Shown: piece after piece, positions 1-5,877 of the stretch
How the letters are laid out: each line of letters starts with the position of its first letter
Numbering within the stretch: the stretch's first letter is position 1
Source: Cryomorphaceae bacterium
GTDB taxonomy: Bacteria > Bacteroidota > Bacteroidia > Flavobacteriales > Schleiferiaceae
Assembly: GCA_003445735.1 (NCBI GenBank)
Contig: DMCR01000202.1
Span: 1 to 6,866, forward strand
DNA length: 6,866 nt
Direction of reading: 5' to 3'
Program-made: the position numbers and the translations under genes
Notes under the pieces: model-generated
What the model was told of the DNA's origin: nothing
The model's input: the letters and a program-made list of their open reading frames with translations, nothing else
The model's database searches: none

Positions 1-74
1 TTCCAGGAAGCGACTAATAAAACCGTCGCGGCCAACATCATTTTCCAATCCGACCAAGGTTGTAGTTGAGACAT
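1..74 (-). CDS. Possible 5' end of a divergent gene (partial, hydrophobic N-terminus)
   Basis: On the minus strand an ATG at 74-72 opens a frame of 24 codons that runs off the left edge without a stop. It begins MSQLQPWSDWK and continues into a hydrophobic stretch (MMLAATVLLVASW), which would suit a signal anchor or first membrane helix. If real, it is divergent from pssA with only 29 bases between the start codons. A weak -7-like TTATTTTG lies just upstream on the minus strand, one mismatch from TAnnTTTG, but I see no well-placed -33 TTG. A short open frame can arise by chance, so this is tentative and no function is proposed. Confidence 0.35.
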   Translation of the reverse strand, partial: MSQLQPWSDWKMMLAATVLLVASW

Positions 75-97
75 AGTGCCAAAATAATGCATCTTTG
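66..97 (+). promoter_or_regulatory. Candidate Bacteroidota-type promoter of pssA
   Basis: CATCTTTG at 90-97 differs at one position from the Bacteroidota -7 consensus TAnnTTTG. A TTG at 66-68 lies 21 bases upstream, within the usual -33/-7 spacing. Transcription would begin a few bases after position 97, almost at the pssA ATG at 104, so the mRNA would be leaderless or nearly so. The match is good but not perfect, and short motifs of this kind do occur by chance. Confidence 0.5.
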
Positions 98-103
98 CAG
101 GGC

Positions 104-811
104 ATGAAACACATTCCAAATTTTTTAACGCTCGCCAACGCAATTTGCGGGATGATGGCCGTCTATTTCATCTTTAATTCAAGCACTACAGGTCTTACTG
201 TAGCTCTAATTGCAGCAGCACTCTTTGATTTGCTCGACGGCTGGGCTGCTCGAAAGTTGGGCACCTCTTCTGAACTTGGCAAGCAGCTCGATTCCTTAGC
301 CGACGTCATTTCCTTTGGTGCTACCTCTGGATTTCTATGGTCAAGTATTTTGGCAGATTACGCCAAAGTACCCCAGCCCTGGGCCATGCTCGTGGGTACC
401 ACCGTTACTGCTGCTAGCGTCTATCGTTTAGCTGTATTTAACCTTCGAGAGGACGAAGGAAAAGATTTTATCGGAATGCCGACCCCTGCCAATGCTTTAT
501 TCGCTCTCGGTCTGTGGTCTTGGATGGGAAGTTGGGACAATTGGGAATGGATCATGGCATTGGAAGGCTCACAATTATTACTATGGCATATGGCACTGGT
601 CTCCATAGCCTTTTATGCTATCTACTGGCAAAACGCTTCGTTCCAAGTACTTAGCCTCAAAGGAGGCGGCGATACTCGCCGTAAAATAGGTCAGTACACC
701 CTTGTTGGAATTTTAGCAATAATGATTCCTTTTTTTGGTGCACTGAGCATCTCAATTGTCGTATTTTTGCTACCAATTATTAGCGCCTTCGCCCTCAAAA
801 GCAAGGCATAA
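104..811 (+). CDS. pssA: CDP-diacylglycerol--serine O-phosphatidyltransferase
   Basis: This integral membrane enzyme transfers phosphatidyl from CDP-diacylglycerol to L-serine, giving phosphatidylserine, the precursor of phosphatidylethanolamine. The 235-residue protein carries the complete CDP-alcohol phosphotransferase signature: D42-x2-D45-G46-x2-A49-R50-x8-G59-x3-D63-x3-D67. The Asp residues bind the metal ions and the CDP-lipid. Several hydrophobic helices follow, the last near the C-terminus, as expected for the short bacterial PssA type. I chose the ATG at 104 (MKHIPNFLTLANAICG) because family members begin close to this IPNxxT motif. An in-frame TTG at 95 would add only three residues and lies inside the -7 element. 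purS follows after 19 bases, so the two are probably co-transcribed. Archaetidylserine synthase is a related alternative, but the PssA call is strong. Confidence 0.93.
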   Translation: MKHIPNFLTLANAICGMMAVYFIFNSSTTGLTVALIAAALFDLLDGWAARKLGTSSELGKQLDSLADVISFGATSGFLWSSILADYAKVPQPWAMLVGTTVTAASVYRLAVFNLREDEGKDFIGMPTPANALFALGLWSWMGSWDNWEWIMALEGSQLLLWHMALVSIAFYAIYWQNASFQVLSLKGGGDTRRKIGQYTLVGILAIMIPFFGALSISIVVFLLPIISAFALKSKA

Positions 812-830
812 GACCCATAAAAACTCAACG

Positions 831-1082
831 ATGAAATTCACTGCTGAAATCAACGTGATGCCACTAAAGGCACTATTAGATCCTCAAGGAAAAACTGTAG
901 GGGCTAACCTTAAAAACATCGGCTTGGAAGCATTGACCAATGTGAGAATTGGTAAGCACATTACCTTAGAAGTACAAGCAGATTCAAAGACGGCTGCAGA
1001 GGCAATGGTGAAACAAGCGAGCGAAAAGCTCCTCATCAACCCCGTGATGGAGTCCTTCGACTTTATCGTCACACAGGCGTAA
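831..1082 (+). CDS. purS: Phosphoribosylformylglycinamidine synthase subunit PurS
   Basis: PurS is the small subunit of the PurSQL enzyme. With PurQ and PurL it converts formylglycinamide ribonucleotide to formylglycinamidine ribonucleotide in de novo purine synthesis, and it helps pass ammonia from PurQ to PurL. The 83-residue product has the family's usual size and layout: an N-terminal strand with I-x-V-M-P, a DPQGKTV segment, the LKNIGLE and VRIGKHI stretch, then an amphipathic helix and a final LLINPVMESFDF strand. I start at the ATG at 831 (MKFTAEINVMP). An upstream in-frame start would overlap pssA and add a sequence unlike the family. purQ and purL are not in the window, so this subunit is encoded away from its partners. 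The gene ends 40 bases before a strong hairpin terminator that lies inside the next gene. Confidence 0.9.
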   Translation: MKFTAEINVMPLKALLDPQGKTVGANLKNIGLEALTNVRIGKHITLEVQADSKTAAEAMVKQASEKLLINPVMESFDFIVTQA

Positions 1083-1092
1083 ACGTCACGTT

Positions 1093-1728
1093 TTGAACTT
1101 CTTAGCGCATTTACATTTAAGCCCGAACCTCTCCGAGGTTCGGGTTTTTAATTTCACCGCAGACGGCTTTAAAGGCCAAAGTTGGCGGGAAGGTTCCTCC
1201 CCGGCCCAAAGGCTTGGCATCGACCTCCACCGCTTCATCGACCAATTCGCGGATGCCCACCCGCTGAGTCTAGATACGAAAAAGTTACTCTACCCTAAAG
1301 TGGGAAAATATGCCTCGGTGGCACTCGACTTAATGGGAGATTTTTTCTTGCACCGACATTGGAATTGGACCCAAAATTGCCCTACTCCTACGGCAGCAGA
1401 ATTCATTCAAATCTGCCTGGAAGATATCGCAGCCCACCAACACCTATTGGTCGGACGCGCAGCGCATATGGCGCCACACCTGTTTAAGGAAAATTGGCTG
1501 TTATCCTACCAAAGCGTTGAAGGCTTGGCACGCGCTGCATCGGGCATTACATACAGACACCGCGGAGGAGAAGCTTTTGCTCACTACTTCAATACCACAC
1601 TTGAGAGTCAAATGGATCTGTACGAGCCATGGTTTTTACGGATGTATGGCGATTTACAACAGGCCGCCAAGAACTTCTGCGAACAACACCCAGATTGGGG
1701 GCAACTTCAAGGCGGGAATATCATATGA
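1093..1728 (+). CDS. Acyl carrier protein phosphodiesterase family protein (AcpH/DUF479-like), TTG start
   Basis: AcpH enzymes are cytoplasmic and remove the 4'-phosphopantetheine arm from acyl carrier protein. The 211-residue product opens with MNFLAHLHLS, essentially the family's standard N-terminus, which makes the TTG at 1093 the real start although no ATG is available. It keeps D24 (the position shown to matter in E. coli AcpH), the K27-G28 pair, H46-R47-F48-I49-D50 and D54-x-H56-P57, D79, and a W90 that ends a DFFLHRHW motif. Two usually conserved positions differ: Gly before N20 is F19, and the His of the DHFL motif is F84. The core fold should stand, but activity may differ. It starts 10 bases after purS, and an intrinsic terminator occupies codons 10-19, so expression must pass it. 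The function assignment is by family only. Confidence 0.8.
   Translation: MNFLAHLHLSPNLSEVRVFNFTADGFKGQSWREGSSPAQRLGIDLHRFIDQFADAHPLSLDTKKLLYPKVGKYASVALDLMGDFFLHRHWNWTQNCPTPTAAEFIQICLEDIAAHQHLLVGRAAHMAPHLFKENWLLSYQSVEGLARAASGITYRHRGGEAFAHYFNTTLESQMDLYEPWFLRMYGDLQQAAKNFCEQHPDWGQLQGGNII
1122..1149 (+). terminator. Intrinsic terminator hairpin inside the AcpH-like coding sequence
   Basis: CCCGAACCT (1122-1130) is perfectly complementary to AGGTTCGGG (1136-1144). This gives a 9-bp GC-rich stem with a CTCCG loop, followed at once by TTTTT (1145-1149). It has the form of a textbook Rho-independent terminator on the plus strand. It lies 40 bases past the purS stop, where a purS terminator would be expected, but it is also codons 10-19 of the TTG-started AcpH-like gene. 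A ribosome on that gene would cover the 5' arm and could prevent folding. The structure is read from sequence; termination itself is inferred. Confidence 0.85.
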
Positions 1729-1743
1729 GAACTTCACCCATCG

Positions 1744-1751
1744 TATCTTTG
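1744..1751 (+). promoter_or_regulatory. -7 element of the promoter for the pterin synthase-fabD-mevalonate operon
   Basis: TATCTTTG is an exact match to the Bacteroidota -7 consensus TAnnTTTG and is followed by C, as is common. It sits in the 40-base gap between the AcpH-like stop (1728) and the ATG at 1769. I do not find a clear TTG at the -33 position, which would fall over the last AcpH-like codons. Transcription would start about 5-8 bases downstream, giving a leader of roughly 10-13 bases with no Shine-Dalgarno sequence. It is the only recognisable promoter element before the five linked genes that follow. Confidence 0.65.
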
Positions 1752-1768
1752 CCTAAACTTTTACCAGC

Positions 1769-2182
1769 ATGATTTACATCAAGCGTAAAGAACACTTCTG
1801 TGCAGCGCACAAATTGTGGAATGACAAATGGGACGCCGCGACCAATAAAAAGGTTTTCGGTAAATGTTCCAACGAGAACTACCACGGCCACAACTTCGAG
1901 CTGGAGGTAACTGTTCGTGGGGAAATCGACCCTGATACAGGTTTCGTCATGAACCTCTTCGACCTCAAACAGATCATTCGAGAGCACATCATCGATGTAG
2001 TCGACCACAAAAACTTGAATTTAGATATTGACTTCATGGCGGGCAAGCAGCCCACTGCGGAGATCATTGCCTATGAATTTTGGAACATCCTCTCGCCGAA
2101 GATTGCTGAATATGGGGCAGAGTTGCACAAAATCAAATTAGCCGAAACACATAATAACATCATAGAATACTACGGAGAATGA
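1769..2182 (+). CDS. 6-pyruvoyl-tetrahydropterin synthase / 6-carboxytetrahydropterin synthase family protein
   Basis: Enzymes of this family act on 7,8-dihydroneopterin triphosphate. They make either 6-pyruvoyl-tetrahydropterin (towards biopterin) or 6-carboxytetrahydropterin (QueD, towards queuosine). The 137-residue protein has the zinc ligands H14, H39 and H41, a catalytic Cys at C33, the D79-H80 pair in VVDHKNLN, and a pterin-anchoring Glu at E126 in AETHNNI. The spacing C-x5-HGH and the C-terminal ETxNNIxxYxGE resemble animal-type pyruvoyl-tetrahydropterin synthases more than E. coli QueD, which has C-x3-HGH. Other queuosine genes (queC, queE, queF) are not nearby, so I do not give a symbol. 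Its stop overlaps the fabD start by four bases (ATGA), which implies translational coupling. It is the first gene after a consensus -7 element. Confidence 0.87.
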   Translation: MIYIKRKEHFCAAHKLWNDKWDAATNKKVFGKCSNENYHGHNFELEVTVRGEIDPDTGFVMNLFDLKQIIREHIIDVVDHKNLNLDIDFMAGKQPTAEIIAYEFWNILSPKIAEYGAELHKIKLAETHNNIIEYYGE

Positions 2183-3066
2183 GCAAAGCCTACGTATTTC
2201 CGGGCCAAGGCGCCCAATACCCAGGGATGGGAAAAGAATTGTACGACAACCACAAAGAAGCCCGCGAGCTGTTCGACACCGCCGACCGAGTGCTAGGTTT
2301 TGAATTGAGCAAAATCATGTTTGAAGGAACTGAGGACGAGCTCAAGCAAACCAAAGTTACCCAACCGGCCATCTTTTCCATGAGCGTGATTACGGCAAAA
2401 CTGTTGGGTAACGAATTCCAACCCGATATGGTGGCAGGCCACAGCTTGGGTGAATTTTCAGCCCTTTGTGCTGCCGGTGCGTTGAGCTTCACGGACGCCT
2501 TGACTTTGGTAAGTAAGCGTGCCATGGCAATGCAAAAAGCTTGTGAGCAAAATCCTTCAACAATGGCTGCCATATTGGGCCTAGAGGATGAAGTGGTGGA
2601 AAATATATGCACCGATATCGACGGAGTAGTCGTTGCTGCCAACTATAACTGTCCAGGGCAGTTGGTTATCTCAGGAACGATCAGTGCAGTGGAGGAAGCT
2701 TGTACAAAAGCTTCGGAAGCGGGTGCGCGTCGTGCCCTTGTACTTCCAGTGGGTGGAGCATTCCACAGCCCACTGATGGAGCCTGCCAGAGCAGAGTTAG
2801 CCGCTGCTATTGAAGCGACGGATATCGATACTCCGGTGTGCCCTGTGTACCAGAACAGCGTTGCGAAAGCTGTGCAAAATCCAACAGAGATAAAAAATAA
2901 TTTGATCGACCAATTAACTGCTCCGGTAAGATGGACCCAGAGTGTTCAAGAGATGATGGCCGACGGCGCCACTCAATTTGTCGAATGCGGTCCAGGAAAA
3001 ACCTTGCAGGGATTGATCAAGAAAATTGATCGCGCCAATGAAGTCAGCGGTGTGAGCTTCGAATAA
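2179..3066 (+). CDS. fabD: Malonyl-CoA:ACP transacylase
   Basis: FabD is cytoplasmic and moves malonyl from coenzyme A to the holo acyl carrier protein, supplying the chain-extender unit of type II fatty acid synthesis. The 295-residue protein is close to the usual length of about 310. It shows the oxyanion-loop motif G9-Q10-G11-x-Q13, the nucleophile S89 in GHSLGE (87-92), the malonate-carboxylate-binding R114 in SKRAMAM, the catalytic H196 in GAFHSPLM, and the C-terminal ECGPGKTL. All key residues are present. The ATG overlaps the previous stop (ATGA), and the TAA shares its last A with the next start codon (TAATG), so it is coupled on both sides. Grouping with isoprenoid genes rather than other fab genes is a little unusual. 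The call is firm. Confidence 0.96.
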   Translation: MSKAYVFPGQGAQYPGMGKELYDNHKEARELFDTADRVLGFELSKIMFEGTEDELKQTKVTQPAIFSMSVITAKLLGNEFQPDMVAGHSLGEFSALCAAGALSFTDALTLVSKRAMAMQKACEQNPSTMAAILGLEDEVVENICTDIDGVVVAANYNCPGQLVISGTISAVEEACTKASEAGARRALVLPVGGAFHSPLMEPARAELAAAIEATDIDTPVCPVYQNSVAKAVQNPTEIKNNLIDQLTAPVRWTQSVQEMMADGATQFVECGPGKTLQGLIKKIDRANEVSGVSFE

Positions 3067-4076
3067 TGAAAGAAGTTACCTGGAAAAGCCCTTCGAATAT
3101 TGCGCTGGTGAAATACTGGGGCAAATACCCGGTCCAAATACCGGCCAATCCTTCTATTAGCTTTACCTTAAGTGCCGCGACTACAACCACGACGTTGAAG
3201 TATGCCCCAGGTTCTGGCCAAATCGAAGTATTTCTCGAAGGCGTTTCTACTCCGAGTTTCTTACCCAAAATTAAGACGTTTCTCGAACGCACCGGTGAGC
3301 AATTTTCCTTTACCGACACGCTTGATATGGAAATACACACCTCCAACAGCTTCCCGCACAGCTCGGGCATCGCCTCCTCTGCTTCAGGTATGAGCGCATT
3401 AGCACTGTGCTTGATGAGCGTGAAGCAAGAGATGGGTATGCCCGTCATGGACTTTTTCCAGGAGGCCAGCGAAGCGGCAAGATTAGGATCTGGATCTGGA
3501 TCACGAAGTGTCTTTGGCCCATTGGCGGCTTGGGGTACCCACAAGGATATCAAAGGAAGTCACGACCGCTGGGCAGTAGCCTTCGACGATGTTGCCAAAG
3601 TATTCACCACCTTCCAGGACACCATCCTTTTGGTGGATAAAGGAGAAAAAGTCGTGAGCTCTACGGCAGGTCACGGCTTGATGGAAGGTCATGCTTATGC
3701 AGAGGCCCGTTTCGCCCAAGCCCACACCAACCAAGCCAAGCTGTTAACCTGCATGCGAAATGGAGATGTTGAAGGGTTTGGGGCGATCTTAGAAAGTGAA
3801 GCTCTTACACTACATGCCATGATGATGAGCTCTCGTCCCTACTTTATTCTCATGAAACCCAATACCCTCAATATCATTGAGGCCATATGGGCATTCCGCA
3901 AAAACACTGGCAACCCATTGTATTTCACATTAGATGCCGGCGCAAATGTGCATTTATTATACCCGAAATCGCATAAAGACGTAATTTTGGAGTTCATAGA
4001 CAGTGACTTAAGAACTTTTTGTAAGGACGGTAGTTACTTATGTGATGAAGTTGGTCAAGGACCTAAACGGCTATAA
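3066..4076 (+). CDS. mvaD: Diphosphomevalonate decarboxylase
   Basis: This cytoplasmic GHMP-fold enzyme uses ATP to decarboxylate mevalonate diphosphate to isopentenyl diphosphate, the last step of the classical mevalonate route. The 336-residue protein has the family motifs in order: SPSNIALVKYWGK (8-20), N28-PSIS, the ATP loop PHSSGIASSASG (97-108), R139-LGSGSGSRSVFG (139-151), and the catalytic Asp D290 in DAGANVHLLY. The third residue after that Asp is Ala where many family members have Pro. The segment between KYWGK and NPSIS is short. Three near-identical GGATCT hexamers (3486-3503) encode the GSGSGS of the phosphate loop. The start shares one base with the fabD stop, and the mevalonate kinase start abuts its stop. 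It shows that this organism makes isoprenoids by the mevalonate route. Confidence 0.95.
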   Translation: MKEVTWKSPSNIALVKYWGKYPVQIPANPSISFTLSAATTTTTLKYAPGSGQIEVFLEGVSTPSFLPKIKTFLERTGEQFSFTDTLDMEIHTSNSFPHSSGIASSASGMSALALCLMSVKQEMGMPVMDFFQEASEAARLGSGSGSRSVFGPLAAWGTHKDIKGSHDRWAVAFDDVAKVFTTFQDTILLVDKGEKVVSSTAGHGLMEGHAYAEARFAQAHTNQAKLLTCMRNGDVEGFGAILESEALTLHAMMMSSRPYFILMKPNTLNIIEAIWAFRKNTGNPLYFTLDAGANVHLLYPKSHKDVILEFIDSDLRTFCKDGSYLCDEVGQGPKRL

Positions 4077-5003
4077 ATGGAAAAGAATCCACTCTTTTAC
4101 GGTAAAGTACTTCTCTTCGGAGAATACGGAATCATCGGGAACAGTATGGGCCTATCGATTCCTCATGCCTATTATAAAGGTGCGTTCCAGTTCGCTTCAG
4201 AGCAAGATGCTGTTCAGGAGAAAAGCAATGTCAACCTATGCAAATATGTAGTGTATCTAAAATCTGAGGATGCACCATGTGACTTTGATTTTAATGCATT
4301 CGATGCTGATTTAAGCAGCGGACTATTCTTCGACTCTTCTATTCCACAAGGTTTTGGCGTAGGTTCCTCTGGAGCGTTGGTGGCGGCCATTTACGACCGT
4401 TACTGCACGAATAAAATTCCTGCTAATCCTGAGAAAGCGAAGGATATCAAAGCCTTGAAGCAGATCTTCAGCTGGATGGAAAGTTACTTCCACGGCAAGA
4501 GCAGCGGTATAGATCCAACCATATGTTACCTCCGCCTGCCTTTGTTGATCAAGAGCAAGGATAACCTTGACACTATTGACCTTCCCGCATCCTTGACAGA
4601 GGGCTCAGGAGCTGTGTTCTTGTTGAACAGCGGCACACCAGGCGAAACGCAGCCTATGGTGGAAATCTTCATGGAGAAACTCAAAGAGGAGGGCTTCCGC
4701 AACATGCTGAAGAATCAATTCATTAAATACAATGACGCTTGTATCAAAGCATTCGTCAAAGGCGACCGTACTCCGCTCTTTAACAACTTGAAAAAGTTGA
4801 GTGCCATTGTACTTGACAACTTCGATCCAATGATTCCTAAAGGGTTTCACGACCTTTGGCGCGAAGGATTGAAGAGCGAGGAGTATTACCTCAAGCTCTG
4901 CGGTTCTGGTGGCGGTGGTTTTGTCATGGGCTTCACCCGTGATTACGATAAGGTCAAGTCTAAATTTGAAGGGTTCGCGCCTGAAGTCGTTTACAGATTT
5001 TGA
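4077..5003 (+). CDS. Mevalonate kinase (GHMP kinase)
   Basis: The likely reaction is ATP-dependent phosphorylation of mevalonate to 5-phosphomevalonate. The 308-residue protein has the three GHMP-kinase motifs. The N-terminal substrate motif is GKVLLFGEYGIIGNSMGL (9-26). The glycine-rich ATP loop is IPQGFGVGSSGAL (89-101). The C-terminal CGSGGGG is at 275-281. E135 and the catalytic-base candidate D146, in ESYFHGKSSGIDP, match mevalonate kinases. The first motif reads GEYGII instead of the more common GEHAVV, which I recall as typical of flavobacterial members. Its ATG directly abuts the mvaD stop, and its own TGA overlaps the TTG of the UbiA gene. Phosphomevalonate kinase is the main alternative, since only one of the two kinases is in the window. 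Confidence 0.85.
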   Translation: MEKNPLFYGKVLLFGEYGIIGNSMGLSIPHAYYKGAFQFASEQDAVQEKSNVNLCKYVVYLKSEDAPCDFDFNAFDADLSSGLFFDSSIPQGFGVGSSGALVAAIYDRYCTNKIPANPEKAKDIKALKQIFSWMESYFHGKSSGIDPTICYLRLPLLIKSKDNLDTIDLPASLTEGSGAVFLLNSGTPGETQPMVEIFMEKLKEEGFRNMLKNQFIKYNDACIKAFVKGDRTPLFNNLKKLSAIVLDNFDPMIPKGFHDLWREGLKSEEYYLKLCGSGGGGFVMGFTRDYDKVKSKFEGFAPEVVYRF

Positions 5004-5875
5004 CAGCACTGAACCGCCGGCGATATTCCCTACTAAAATTCCTAGCCTTACTTAGCCAAATCCGTTGGTACAACGTTTTATTGCTCCTGATTGGTCAATA
5101 CCTCTCAGCACTTTTTGTTTTTGAACCTAGCGATTCTTGGCAAAGTACACTGGCAGATACCGGTACACACTTGACCATCTGGTCTTCCGCTTTCCTGCTT
5201 GTCTTTGGTTTCCTGATTAATAGTTTCTACGATTTAGAGACCGATACCATAAATCGCCCCAAACAAACGGCCTTCGAACGATTGATCAGCCAGAGTACCT
5301 CTTTACGCATCGCTTTATTGGCATTAATCGTAGGATTACTAATGGCGTATACCGTGAGCTGGCAAGGATTGCTCTTCTATGGATTTTATGCCTTTATACT
5401 ATGGTTCTACAGTCACAAAGTCCGCAATATTCCACTTGTCGGTCATGTTAGCGCGGCCATCATCGGTCTCCTGCCCTTTTTTGGCATCAGTGTTTATCAC
5501 CAATACCTCAGCCTTCACACCCTCGCCTTTGGTGGACTTATAGGCCTCGCCCTATTCTCACGTGAATTACTTAAAGACCTCATCATGGTCAAAGGCGATA
5601 CGGTCATGGGAAAAAGCACCGCAGCCAGTGAGTTTGGCAGCGATCAAGTACGCTTGGCCCTGATCATCAGTAGCGGTATTGCGTGGATTCCTGCCTTCTT
5701 CACACAACAATGGTTCGGATTTTATGCCCAATTCGGCATGCTGCTCATGCTCGTTCTTCTCAGCGTGGCCAACACGCTAACACTAGGCGCCAAAGGTTTG
5801 CGCGGATTGCGTTGGGCCCACTTGTGCTATAAAGTAGTTCTTGTGATCGGAATCCTGACTATTCCTTTCCTCTAA
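5000..5875 (+). CDS. UbiA-family membrane prenyltransferase, possibly geranylgeranylglycerol-phosphate geranylgeranyltransferase type
   Basis: UbiA enzymes are multi-helix membrane proteins that attach polyprenyl chains to aromatic rings or to glycerol-phosphate lipids. The 291-residue product has about eight hydrophobic segments, beginning with RWYNVLLLLIGQYL (22-35). The first Asp-rich motif is N74-S-F-Y-D78-x3-D82-x2-N85-R-P. The second is R188-E-L-L-K-D193-L-I-M-V-K-G-D200. Both are one Asp short of the family pattern: S75 and M196 stand where Asp is usual. The TTG at 5000 gives a TTGA overlap with the kinase stop, mirroring the ATGA overlap upstream. No ATG lies before the first helix. 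Position after mvaD and mevalonate kinase suggests a substrate from the same isoprenoid supply. I recall flavobacterial neighbours annotated as geranylgeranylglycerol-phosphate geranylgeranyltransferase; a quinone or pigment role is not excluded. Confidence 0.82.
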   Translation: MTALNRRRYSLLKFLALLSQIRWYNVLLLLIGQYLSALFVFEPSDSWQSTLADTGTHLTIWSSAFLLVFGFLINSFYDLETDTINRPKQTAFERLISQSTSLRIALLALIVGLLMAYTVSWQGLLFYGFYAFILWFYSHKVRNIPLVGHVSAAIIGLLPFFGISVYHQYLSLHTLAFGGLIGLALFSRELLKDLIMVKGDTVMGKSTAASEFGSDQVRLALIISSGIAWIPAFFTQQWFGFYAQFGMLLMLVLLSVANTLTLGAKGLRGLRWAHLCYKVVLVIGILTIPFL

Positions 5876-5877
5876 AT

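Noticed and set aside
95..103. TTG start for pssA three codons upstream of the ATG
   Set aside because: The TTG lies within the -7 promoter element and would probably not be in the mRNA; the ATG at 104 fits the family.
756..830. A 25-residue N-terminal extension of purS
   Set aside because: It would overlap pssA by more than 50 bases and add residues unlike PurS, which normally begins at the MKF-type start at 831.
2190..2642. A 150-codon open frame on the minus strand inside fabD
   Set aside because: It lies wholly opposite a fully conserved fabD and its product has no recognisable motif, so it is a composition shadow.
2695..2720. Two mutually exclusive small hairpins in fabD (GAAGCTT/AAGCTTC and AAGC-type)
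   Set aside because: The stems are short, no T-run follows, and they sit in the middle of a conserved coding region; probably chance.
3044..3553. A 169-codon minus-strand open frame across the fabD/mvaD junction
   Set aside because: It is opposite conserved catalytic motifs of mvaD and shows no family features or promoter.
4605..5009. A 134-codon minus-strand open frame inside the mevalonate kinase gene
   Set aside because: It is opposite the conserved C-terminal GSGGGG region of the kinase, with no motif of its own.
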